From positions 137,723,190 through 137,787,189 of the forward strand of contig CM048553.1 in NCBI GenBank assembly GCA_026413225.1: a stretch of DNA of 64,000 bases, read 5' to 3'. The stretch comes from Otis tarda (taxonomy: Eukaryota > Chordata > Aves > Otidiformes > Otididae). How positions within the stretch are numbered: the first letter of the stretch is position 1; each line of letters starts with the position of its first letter. The translations under genes were made by a program, and so were the position numbers. Positions 50,676-61,500 of the stretch are shown here, in pieces. The notes beneath the pieces are model-generated. The model saw only the letters and a program-made list of their open reading frames with translations, was not told the DNA's origin and did no database searches.

Positions 50676-52045
50676 AAAGAGGAACTGGAATTTAAACCAC
50701 ACAAAGGAGCAAGAAGCAGATCGACAAGTTGGCAAGCTGCTGTGTGCCACATGGGAGAAGAGGCAGGCTGAGCTCTTATGACCTTCCTCCCCATCCCTGG
50801 AAAGATAGAAATCTCTAATTCCCACTGACAAGGGGGAACTGGAGCATCACGACACAGACCCATCATCCCTCCCTAGCCCACCTTAAGGCCAACACTCAGG
50901 GCTGCCTCCCAGAGCAGGCAGTGGTTACCTGGCAGTGACATGAGCACAGCCAGGGTCACTGAGATCTCCAGAGTCGGGTCTGCACCTTGCTTGTTCCCCA
51001 GACCCAAAAAAATAGTACTGAGAGAATCTGTCAAACCAAAACTAGAGTGGGGGAGTGTGGAAGAGGTAAAGAAGGATTCTTTATATTGACCCTTTGATTT
51101 GTATGATCCCAAATTTGGATCACTAGACTTTTCCAGTATCCTCATGAGACATATCAAACAGCAACAATATTTTCAGAAATAATCAGCTTTTAAAGTGAAA
51201 ATACCTGACTTTTAAACAGAAAAGAGACAAGTAAGCAGATCATTTACCTTTATCTGATATTTTCAGCTGAGATGGAAGTACTCTGGTGAGGTGGATAGGA
51301 TCAGAAACCTGTCTCCATCAGCATTCTTCTCCTGTAATGTAGAGCAAGCATGCCAGTTCTCAGCTCTTCCCCAGAAACCTCAGCACTGGGAAGCATTGAC
51401 TCATGCTTCCTCTAGTTTTGGCTGTTGGCACTGACACATCAGAGATGGCAGAGAGATTGATTTGAAATGTATTGTCCAAATAGCTGATTTTCTAGCTTGC
51501 ATACAAAGGCAAGGAGGAGAGATATTCTCATATATATGGAGGAAGTATAGCTCAGACATCTTTGGAGAGCCAGGGGCTCTGCAAAGCCCACAAAGCCAGG
51601 GAGAGAGAATGGGTGGTTGACAGTGACCCCCTCCCTAACTGTTGTTAAACTGGTGACCTCTGCTAGGATTTTACTTTTCCACTACGTCCATCCTCCTTTC
51701 ACACCAGCTGACCCAGTCTGCCCTGAATAAGTTCTCATGGTAGCTCCAAACTTCTCATTCTTTGTTCTTCATTTGTCTTTCCACTAATGGCCTCTGCTTG
51801 CAGCAAGCATTCAGGGTTGCCAGCTCACTTGAGCTTTCTGAATTTCATGGTGTTCTCAAAACACAAAACTCCAAAATAACTCTGTCTGCATCTCAGGCAC
51901 ATGCTCTTGGTTGAGGGAGACTGTGATAAATTATGTTTATATGCAAGAAGAAATGACTGTTCATGGTTGGCTCTGAACTGACTTGGAGGTCGGTAGCATC
52001 CGACTCCTAGACCAGCAGAGCTTTAATTCATTTAATAGATGAGCG
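50676..52045. other. Intergenic spacer, no gene seen
   Basis: About 1.4 kb between CR1 tails, without recognisable coding or repeat content. Confidence 0.55.
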
Positions 52046-52174
52046 AGTGTGTCTGGACATGGTCCTAGGCAAGTGGTTCTAGGTGGCCCTACTTGAGCAT
52101 GGGGGTTGGACCAGATCACCACTAGACCACCGTCAGAGATCCCTTCCAACCTCAACCATTCTGTGATTCTGTAA
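52046..52174 (+). mobile_element. CR1 LINE 3'-end fragment, plus strand, very short
   Basis: Starts near GTCTGGACATGGTCCTAGGC and ends CAACCATTCTGTGATTCTGT, the 3' UTR tail of a third CR1 type, with GGGGGTTGGACCAGATCACC in between. A local disturbance (CACTAGACCACCGTCAGAG) interrupts the usual ACCTCCAGAGGTCC. Severely 5'-truncated. Confidence 0.85.
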
Positions 52175-52371
52175 CTTCTTTAATTCCCAAGCCTGTATCT
52201 CCTGAAATAGTCTGTTTCTTTCTTGACTAGTGTTTCAGCTGTTGCTCTCCAACCTCACACATCAGACAGGGCAAATAACAGTTGACTGCAAACCCCAGTA
52301 AAATCGTGCCGCTCCCAGATCAGGTTTACTTGCTTCTCCCGTAGAGGCTGCTACATCAAAACACTTATTGA

Positions 52372-52675
52372 AATCATAGAATAGTTAGGGTTGAAAAGGA
52401 CTTTTAAATGTCATCGAGTCCAACCCCCCTGCAATGAGCAGGGACATTTTCAACTAAATCAGGTTGCTCAGAGCCTCATCCAACTTGACCTTGAATGTTT
52501 CCAGTGATGGGGCATCCACCACCTCTCTGGGCAACCTATTCTCATGTTTCACCACCCTCATTGCAAAAAATTTTTTCCCGATATCGACTCTGAATCTACC
52601 TCCCTCCATTTTAAAACCATTACACCTTGTACTTTCAGAATAGGACCTGCTGAAGAGTTTCTCCCTGCCTTTCAT
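52372..52675 (-). mobile_element. CR1 LINE 3' fragment, minus strand
   Basis: Plus-strand reading opens AATCATAGAATAGTTAGGG and continues GAGTCCAACCCCCCTGCAA, the reverse complement of a 3' UTR of the same type as the 36-37 kb pair. The minus-strand frame reads GREKLFSRSYSEST, then GGRFRVDIGKKFFAMRVVKH, then [14 protein letters not shown] and the ending LDEALSNLI. Similarity stops near GREKLFSR at about 52675. Several substitutions (for example HENRL for HWNRL) show it is older than the nested pair. Its 3' end faces that of the plus-strand fragment ending at 52174, about 200 bp away. Confidence 0.92.
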
Positions 52676-55600
52676 CTCCCCAGTTGCTGAACACCAGCCC
52701 TGCTCCATGCCCTTGTGAGGCACATCCAATTTCAGGATAAGCAAACTTGTCTCAGAAAATTTAGAGCATTTAGAAGAGTAGACCTTTAAATGGCAGAGGG
52801 TTTTCATACTCTGTAACGGTGGAGCTGCTAGTCGCGCTGCCATCCCATGTATGCAGCTATGCATTACAAAGGCAATGGGCAGTCACACAGAAAACGGTGT
52901 CTGTGTCTTACTGGAAACCTGCTGTTCTCCTGGGGCATGAATGCTGTTATTTAGGTCACTTTTTAAAAAGGACAAATTAAGCCTCAGGGCAGAATTGGAT
53001 CCTTTGACTCTGTAGCCAGACTCTGTTCTCACTCTGGAGTAAATAGATGGTGATGGGTTTAGCTGAAGGTAATAGGGATGCGCTTGCAGTGCTTTGAGTG
53101 TATTACAATGGAAAGCAGAATTTGATCTTTTAATAGAAAAAAATAATCAAAAGTCTTCACACTGTTTCCTCAAGCTTCATTAGCAGAAAAAGAAAAAACA
53201 TGAGCAAGAGTAATATTTTTCTTTTTTTCTCATTTCACTGAAAATAAAGTCTGCCCCCAAAGATCTCTACCAAGTTACATTGATTCCTCAGCAAAGACAG
53301 ACTTTTATTTGTACTGAGGTCTTTTTGGTACCATTGGAAGGAATCTGTTGCAGAATTCAGTCTAATAGCACAAAACACTTCCAGTAGCAAAACTTCCCCA
53401 AGGAGACGAGTTTGTTAGAAACTTGACCTGCCAATATATAATTGAAGTTAAGTCATATTCTATCTATATAATACTGGTTAATGGTAGTATACAAATATAA
53501 CTATCCCTTTTTTCCCCTGCTTTTGTTATTTTCTTCATCTCTACAGTTTAACCACAGCTTTAAGGAGCTTTATGTCCCTTTCTTTTTCTTGGTACACTCA
53601 GATGTACAGGTCCACTTGCCAGAATAAACAATATATCACACCCCATAAAGCTGAAGTAATTGTCCTGCTCCCGTCACAGAAGGTCTGTGTAATGTTGTGT
53701 TCCTCAAAATACTGCCAGGAAATTCTGCAACAAACATTGGTGGCAGGGCAGGTTTTTGAACGGTATGTCTTGAAGGTGATCTTTCTTAAACAGCGCTTGC
53801 ATAAGCTCAAGGTAAATCCTAATGACGCTGGTAAAAAACTATCAAGCAAGTATGAAACTCTTGTGATTTAGTGGACTATTTAGACATATGGCTAATAGGA
53901 GAGCCACCTGCAAGAGCAGCCCATTTCCATGGGTAAATCATACCATCTGTGCCCTTGTCCAGTGCCTGCCTGATGCCTCTCCCCTTTCTCTTCCATTTCC
54001 AATTTGTCTAGGGTCATCAGTTGTGCCAACTGCCTTTTAACCAGCAAATGTGAGCAGTATGAACAACTTATTTAATAACTGCTCAAAAGTATGGTTTGTT
54101 TTCCCAGAAAAGCAAGAACGTACCATTTTCCTTAGGTTTCACTGTTAAATCTAAGGAAAATGAAGTCTGCTGTCTCAGTAGATTTTGCGGCTGTGCTCCT
54201 TCCCTTGCCCGAGAGCAGCAGTGGGAGATTTTGGAGCTGGCTGTCTTCTTCTCAGGTGATGCTTGCAGGCATGCCCTTGCACCCATACGGCAGTAAAGAA
54301 CTTTATTTGTTACAAAATATAAGTTAATGGCACTACCTAAGACAGGTAAAGGGAATTGTCCAAGAAAGCATCTATGATTTTTTTTGTTAGTGAATAGCAG
54401 GTTGCCAAACCTTGAATCTACCTGTAGAAAAATGTTGGTTTTGTTGAGTCGCATTTGAGCAATGGCTTTAAGCAACAGCAACAGTAAGCAATTGCTCACA
54501 TCCTATCTATTCAAAACAAAATAAGTTGTGATTTTGAGATGACTCTGATTTCAAAAGGGCAGTTGATTTATACTCTTAAAGGAGTTTAAAACTACAAATA
54601 TTTAACACAAAATAAAAATGTTCTGAAATTATTAAAATGAAACTTTTTTTATGAGGATGGCCAGAAATTTGGTTTGGCCAATTGGTTTAAAATAAACATT
54701 TGAGATTTTAAAATATTTGTGGCTTGAGTTCAAATGGGACAAAAAAAAAAAAAAAAGCTTACAGATGACGTAGGCATGAAGATGAAACAGAAAATGAACA
54801 AGGAGGTGTTGGTAGGTGCTTGTTATTTCCTGTTACCTCAGTGTGAAATGTGGAGAAGACTGGGATTACTTATCCTTAGAGGCATGTATACAAGACATAT
54901 GAAAACCCTATTGATTTTTAGTGTGGTTTGTGTCTGTCACTCACAAACTCCTTTCTTTTAAAGGACAGCACACATTTTAACACTAGAGCTTTCTTCAGTG
55001 AACTGTACTTAGATATCTCCTCTTAATCACTCTGAGTTATTTATAGGGGAATTTTTTCTTAACCTTGGAATGAAGGAAGTTACTTGCCTTAAGGAAATGT
55101 ACCCCAGAACACTTTGATTCACAGTAATAACTCTTTTTTTTTTCAGTCAGTCTGGATCTGTGGGCTCTAGGAAGTTTGAGACCAGATAGCTGCTTTTCTA
55201 ACATGTCAGCAGCATATGTACATGTCAATCCATGTTACACACGAAATCAGCTAACATCATCATTTTAGTGAGGAGTTCCTGTAATTTTCAGCTTCTATAT
55301 TAACAGGATAAATAAGACTCCTTGGGAAGTTTATGGCCTGAAGAGTGACAAATACTTACACAGACGTGGTTCCCAGATAGTCACTGCTGCAGTACAGCTC
55401 TCCATCCCACATGGCTTGCACCAGGCACTGGAGGCAAAGCAGGCTGGGGGCTAGCGCTTGGTACAAGGAGGGAAAAACAACTGGGGAAAAAAAGGGATGA
55501 AAGCCTTCCTTAGCAGTCTGACAAGTGGAAACCTCTGCCTTCTACTGAGCAAGAGTTTCCAAGTGGAAGTCATCCAAGAGTGATTTGCTTCCCTGGTGAG

Positions 55601-58204
55601 GTCTGTAGCGCGGTTTCAAGACGCAAGCAGTGCCCATGCTTGCTAGCAGCTGCCCCTTTGCCTGGCTCCATCTGCAAGCCCTCTGGAGCCTACTCTTCCG
55701 CTCCTGCCACGCTTGGCTGCTCCTCGCTCGCTTCAGCATGGCACAGAGGACAGCGGCACCTCATCCCACCTACTCACAAGCTCATCTGAAACATATCTGC
55801 AAGTCCATGCCTGTTTGCAGTGCAGAAGCTTGCTCAATGCCTTCAGCCGCTGCTGAGTACCAAAGCATTATCAAAATAACATTGAGGAGGTCAACTGGTG
55901 CAGGAAATGTCAGCTGCACAAGTGAGCAAACTGCACTCCCAGGCAGTGCTTTAAAAAAGCAAGGATCCATTCTTCTGAATACTTTTATGCTATTCCTGTC
56001 AAATTCGGAACCTCTTCAAAAAAATAATGGGCCAGTGATATTTTGTCTCAAATGCATGAGAACTGAAAGTCAGCTGCTAGAAAGAGATGCTGTTGCCTTC
56101 CACAGCACATGCAGCCAACAGGAAGACAGGTTAACTGTAAGCAGAGGTAGCCCATCTGGCAACTTATCGTATATTAGGCCATACAGGGCATGATGCACAG
56201 CTGAAAAAATCCTCTGAGTGACGTATACGGGGTTTCAGCACAGTATAACATTGGTTTAGCTGCTCAGGGAGAGGGGAGAGCAGCAAGCGGCTGCAGTTAT
56301 ACATATGCCAAGGTATACCTGACATGTTCACATCTCTGTTTCCGGGCGGCCCTGAGCCTTTTCAAGGAGGGATTTCCTGGAGGTCTGTCATCATATGAAA
56401 TTATCAAAAGCCTAGTTCACATAAAGGAGGATTCGGGTGAAAGACTTGATGATTTTCTCCCTCACTGTTCCCAGCAACTGGCTGGCTGCTCCCAGAGCTG
56501 TAATGAAGGTGTTTATCTCCAGGTGTTGAACGGCCACTGAGAACAGACTATATATTCTCTGGCTTATGTTAAAGCACATATGTATTGTCAGTTTATATTT
56601 ATGTATTTCATAACATAAGTGCATGTGTTTGATTACAGTGTGAACTGTAATTTTAAGATATTAAGGATGCAGAGTGCCCCCAGCGTGGGACGTGACCCTG
56701 CAGGCAGGCCACGGCAGTGGACAACAACATCTCCCAACCCTGGGAGAGCCACAGGTAGAGGTGAGCAGGAGTGGGGGACAGGTGTCCCGACCAGGAGAAA
56801 GGCACCGTCATTCCCTGGACCTGGCAGGGGACACTGCTGAGGCCTCCAGAGTCTGCAGAGTCTTCACTCACCGGCCTTTTCCTGCACTTCAAAGAGTAAT
56901 TATATTTACAAAATAACATCTTTTTCTTTTGCTGTTTTCCTCCAAAACTTCTTAGCTGTGCTCTGTTTCTGGCTCACATTTTAAATGTGCTTTGGCAGCA
57001 AGAAGAGCCTCAGCTTCTTTAATTTATTACCTCTGTTTCTGGAATATGGATATTGGGCCAACTTTACTTCTTACATTAAGTGAATCAGTGCAAATGCAAT
57101 CATTTTTGGACATCCACTATATAAAATAAGCATATTTAGATGATCAAATAAGTGTTCCCATATGCATGTTGGCTGGTATTTCGTGCTGGTATAGCGTTTT
57201 TGTTTTTCTTATGTGGTGTCCTTTGTCTTTTTTCCTTCCCTTTTTGACTGTTTTTGGTCGGTCATTCAGGGAAAAAAAAAAATTACTTGTACCTTAAAAG
57301 AAATACTGTCTATTCAGCATATGGCATTTATAGGTCTTCGGAAATTCTTTTGGGAGGCGCGCTTCAGATTAGCAGTCTTTCTCCATCAGGGATGGTTTTA
57401 ATTTGTTAGCACTTTAGATCTGTAGTCTTGAGGTAGCTCCTTTTTCAGTCAATAAAATGGTTAGTGAAATGAGGGTAAAATATTATAATTGTGTTCTTCA
57501 AATCAGATATTTATGTGGGGTTTTTTCCTCCTGGTATGTAAATCTGTCATTCAGAGAGGATTTTTTTTCCTGGTTTCTTTTAATCTTTGGTGCATGTGCC
57601 AAGAATGATGACTTTAACCATGAATTACCACAGTGACTCAAAGCCAAACTGCTGGGAGGCTGCTACCCTGGGATGAAAAGGGAGCCAAAAGCAGCCCGGC
57701 TTTTACTCCAGAGTTTCCAACCGAAGTCTGCTATCGTGTCCATGGCTCTCACCTCTGCTCACAGCACATCCCCTCCTCAATACCATACACACAACCCCAG
57801 GCTCAAAGCACCAAGCCACCCGCAAGGAAAGCCAGCCGGATTAGTAAAGATGAAGACAGACTCGGACTGCACTGGCTACTGGCTTCCTGCAAAGCAACAG
57901 CTCTGTCATAGCCAATGAGGCTCATCCATTTATCCGCCTTTACTCATCACTGATGTACGGCCAAAGCCCTTAACTGTGATGCTTTGTGAAAAGAGTGAAA
58001 GGACATACCAATGCTACACAAACCCTGGGCCAACAGCAGCCAGATGTGGCAACACCACAATGGAAACAGCCAACAAAAAGCCTCTAATCTGCCATGGCTA
58101 CACGTTCAAGTCTTTGTCCAGCAGAAACTCTTGAAAATAGCATTGTCTGTATGGAGTGAATGAGAAGGGCAATGTAGGGTGATGCTGCAGTTGACTGCAG
58201 TAAT
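52676..58204. other. Intergenic spacer, no gene seen
   Basis: About 5.5 kb of mostly AT-rich sequence with an A16 run near 54741. A 187-codon open frame at 55630-56193 (plus) is the longest outside mobile elements. It shows no domain, repeat or signal I can name, and by eye its codon use is unremarkable, so I treat it as chance. A GC-richer patch lies at about 56660-56860. Confidence 0.55.
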
Positions 58205-58555
58205 CAGGAAAGTAGGTGCCTTCAGGACCTTGGGACTCATCCAGTCCATCCCAGTACCAAGGCAGAATCAGTTATATCTAGTAAGTCAGGCAGATGTTAG
58301 TATAGTCTGACCCTAACATCCCTCTTGTCCCAGGGATTTCACACTCTCCCAGGCAGGCTTTTCTGGGGCTCCAATGTTCTTCCCAGGAAAAAGCTTTTCC
58401 CAACATCTAACCTAAAGCACTGCTATAATTTCAGCCCATTGTTTCCTTTCCCCTTGCTCACGGACATGGAGAACAGATTAATCTCTTTGTTCTGCAGCAG
58501 CTTTTTACATGCTATAACCATGTTTTCCCATCAGTTTTCCCATCCCTCACACTGA
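58205..58555 (-). mobile_element. Old CR1 LINE 3' fragment, minus strand
   Basis: Read on the plus strand, the fragment shows GGGACTCATCCAGTCCATCC, then CAGTTATATCTAGTAAGTCA, GGGATTTCACACTCTCCCAG, CCCAACATCTAACCTAAAGC and TTTCAGCCCATTGTTTCCTT. These are in the order of the reverse-complemented 3' UTR and ORF2 end of an older CR1/L3-like LINE. No intact frame remains. The limits are approximate and the terminal repeat is lost. Confidence 0.75.
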
Positions 58556-61500
58556 AATATGTGAGCATTGCCAGCGGTTGCTTTCCTTAGCGCATTTACT
58601 ATGGACTTGACTTCTCTGTGAAGACCAGTCTACATGGTCAGTTCATTGACAGGGAAGCAATATGCAATTTGTGGGACAAACCAACAACAGTACAGAAGAT
58701 GTGGATGACGGAAGAGGCCACTGAAAATCAGTCTAAGATGTCTTGGTGTGCAATATGCCAGAACTATTTCTGTCATAGTCTTTGTGTCTATGTGTGTGCC
58801 TGGACGGTTTGGGCCTGGGTTTTTTTGGTTATACACATGGTGAATTCATTTCTGTCACTCTAAAAGGTCTGCAAATGGATATGCACTTGTTTCTCTTCTC
58901 TAAAGTATTCATGTAAATAAAACCGAGACTCATATTTTGCATGTAGGCAGTAGATTCAGTGGTAAATTTCCTTGTAACTTGACCATTGTGATTTAGAAAT
59001 GAACAAATTACTTAGCAAGTGTCCAGGCCCCACTGGGGACAGGTGGCAGAAAACCAGCTGCAGAGGAACCACAGAGGAGGAAGACGCTTGTCCCCACAGG
59101 TAATCAGCAATGCATCCCGCGGCTGGGGCTTGTGATTCGGGTGTCCCAGCTACTTCTGGGAGCATCTGGGCCCATTGCAAAAGGATGAATTGCAAGATAG
59201 CTAATGTTTCACACGAGCAAAGTCAAAAGCACCATGCTGAGTAAATTATAAACATGCCTAAAAACACAATAATGAACAAAAGCAAACACACAAACTCAAA
59301 CAGCTTCCTTTCTCTTGAAAACCTACACTGATCATGAGCTCCTTACGAAAGCGAAGTTGATTTTGTCCAATGAAAAAGCCTTCTGTTTGAAGTTAAAAAA
59401 TTATTACCTTTATTATTAAAGAAAAAGAAAAAATCGGAGAGAGGTGCAATTGAATAGCATTTTGTAACATAGAGGAAGTTTCCCCACAACACTTGACAGG
59501 AACAGAATAGGCTGGAATCAAAGGAGTGTGTTAACAACTTAGCGTATCTCCCCCTTTGGAACTATTATTAGTCTATCATATCACTAAGAAGTAATAAATC
59601 TTTGTAAAAGGCAGCGGTTGCTTTCATAGTCCGGCAGCAAACCCCATTTGGTACTATTGGAAAAGTAAAAAAAGGCAACATATTCCAAATTACATAGTTA
59701 AAACACCTACAGCCTAGTTCATTTTCATATGCTCTCCATATGTAAGCCCTTCGCAACAGACAACCACTTAAAAATCCTCTTGTTCTCTGTGTATGTGTGT
59801 GAGAAAGAGCGAGGGAAGGTGAACACGGAGCCCTGTGTTTTTATTCTGACATTTTCAAGTGGAAAATATTGCAAATCCTAAGTGGCGTGAACATAATTAA
59901 ACTGGATAAATAAATGAATAAATATAATAACAAGTTTTCACATATAAAAATTCCTGAAAAGTTTTTAGTTTTATCAACCCCCTTCCACACCCACCAGAGC
60001 ATATGGCCCTCTGTTTGTGCAAATCAGCAGTCTTTGCTTAGAGTGGATGTTTCTATTAACACTGTGACTAATTACTGAAAACAAACATGTGTAAGTATGA
60101 TCTCTGCTAACTGCCTCTGTCAACCCATCTTTTTCTTCTTGTTATTCATTCAAAGGGATTAAGATTGCTTGCAAAAGTACAGTAGACCTCCGTTTAGCCT
60201 GTTAACTGGCATGAATAAACAAAGCCCATCAACCACAATTGACGTCAGGCTTCAGGAAATGGTTTTTACATTAGTTTTTAGAAAAGAAACATTAACAGTG
60301 AAAAAGTTTTAGAGAATCTTAAAACAGCGGACATAAAGAGCTTTAAGACTGGACATAAAGGGCTACTTTGGGGCTGGGTATTACGGGCACAGCTACACAA
60401 ACTGCAGTGCAAGAGCTCAGATGGGTGGCAGACATTTTGCGCTGAGGGTAACCAAGCATACGTGGACATACGTGCACACAGAAGGGGCATCCAGAGGAAC
60501 TTTAATGTCAGTCTTTCTTGTGGTTTTCTCCCATCCAGAAATAAAAACAAAAAAAAGACTCAAAGCATCCATTTGGTCTTTGTAAGATACAGAGATTAAA
60601 AGATGCAAGCAGATTTTTCTTCTGAGTGTCCTACAAAAGCCGGATTTATCCGCTGCCACGACAGCATCACGGAGTGGGACACAGCAGCCTGCATGGCTCC
60701 TTGTCTTGTTGCCTACTTGGGAGTGGAGGCGAGAGCCAGGCTTCTTGGGAGTATGTGTGGTTCTTATCAGAGAGGGAAAAAAAACATCTTTATGGCACAG
60801 CTTGAACACATGTGCTCTGCACAGCCCCTGGTTCTGGGCAGGCTGTGGCCCTGGAGAAGCTGTTGGGCTCTGAGCTGCTGCAGCCAGTGGTGAAACCAGG
60901 CCTCAGCGCTCTTCCTCATATGCACGCTGCCTGCCCCTGTGAGAAGCCAGCTGTACGAGAGGGAGATGGAAGCAGTAACCACCTTTGCCCAGCCATGTTG
61001 CCCACCTGTCTAATGCAAGAGCTGTGGGATGGGGGTCTCAGCACATGTCACCTCCAGTTGTACACAATGTAGAAACAAATGGCATGCTAGAAAATTGCAC
61101 AAGTCTACATCTGTTGATTTTTCCAAGTGCATAGTGTGGTTGGGAGCCAATTCCCTGTCATTTCTCATCTCTTGCACTTCACGCAGGGTGTTTCCTTTAT
61201 AAAAACAACTTGCCTTTGGGTTTAATGATTTCTAAGGAAACATAACTCTGTCACTGCGCTCTGGTGTTTAATTCCCCCTTTGTCATTAGCGTCTGCCCGG
61301 TGCAGCCCGGGGACGCCAGTGTGCTCACTGAACTGTGCATGCACTTTGTGTACTCTTGGTCTCGTGCCCATGCCTGGAAGCTGGTGTTTGATCTAGACTG
61401 AACAAGATGGCCTTAGCCTTCAAAGCCTGTGTGTTTACATTCCTCTGCTCTATCTAGCCTCTTTCTTTGAGTGCCCCCCAGATAGGTGTCTTGCTGTTAG

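Noticed and set aside
54734-54760. A16 run as a possible processed-pseudogene tail
   Set aside because: The preceding sequence shows no coding remnant; the run is simple sequence, as are those near 3326, 18857 and 31850.
60417-60809. 130-codon minus-strand frame
   Set aside because: No recognisable motif, and it overlaps other open frames on both strands.
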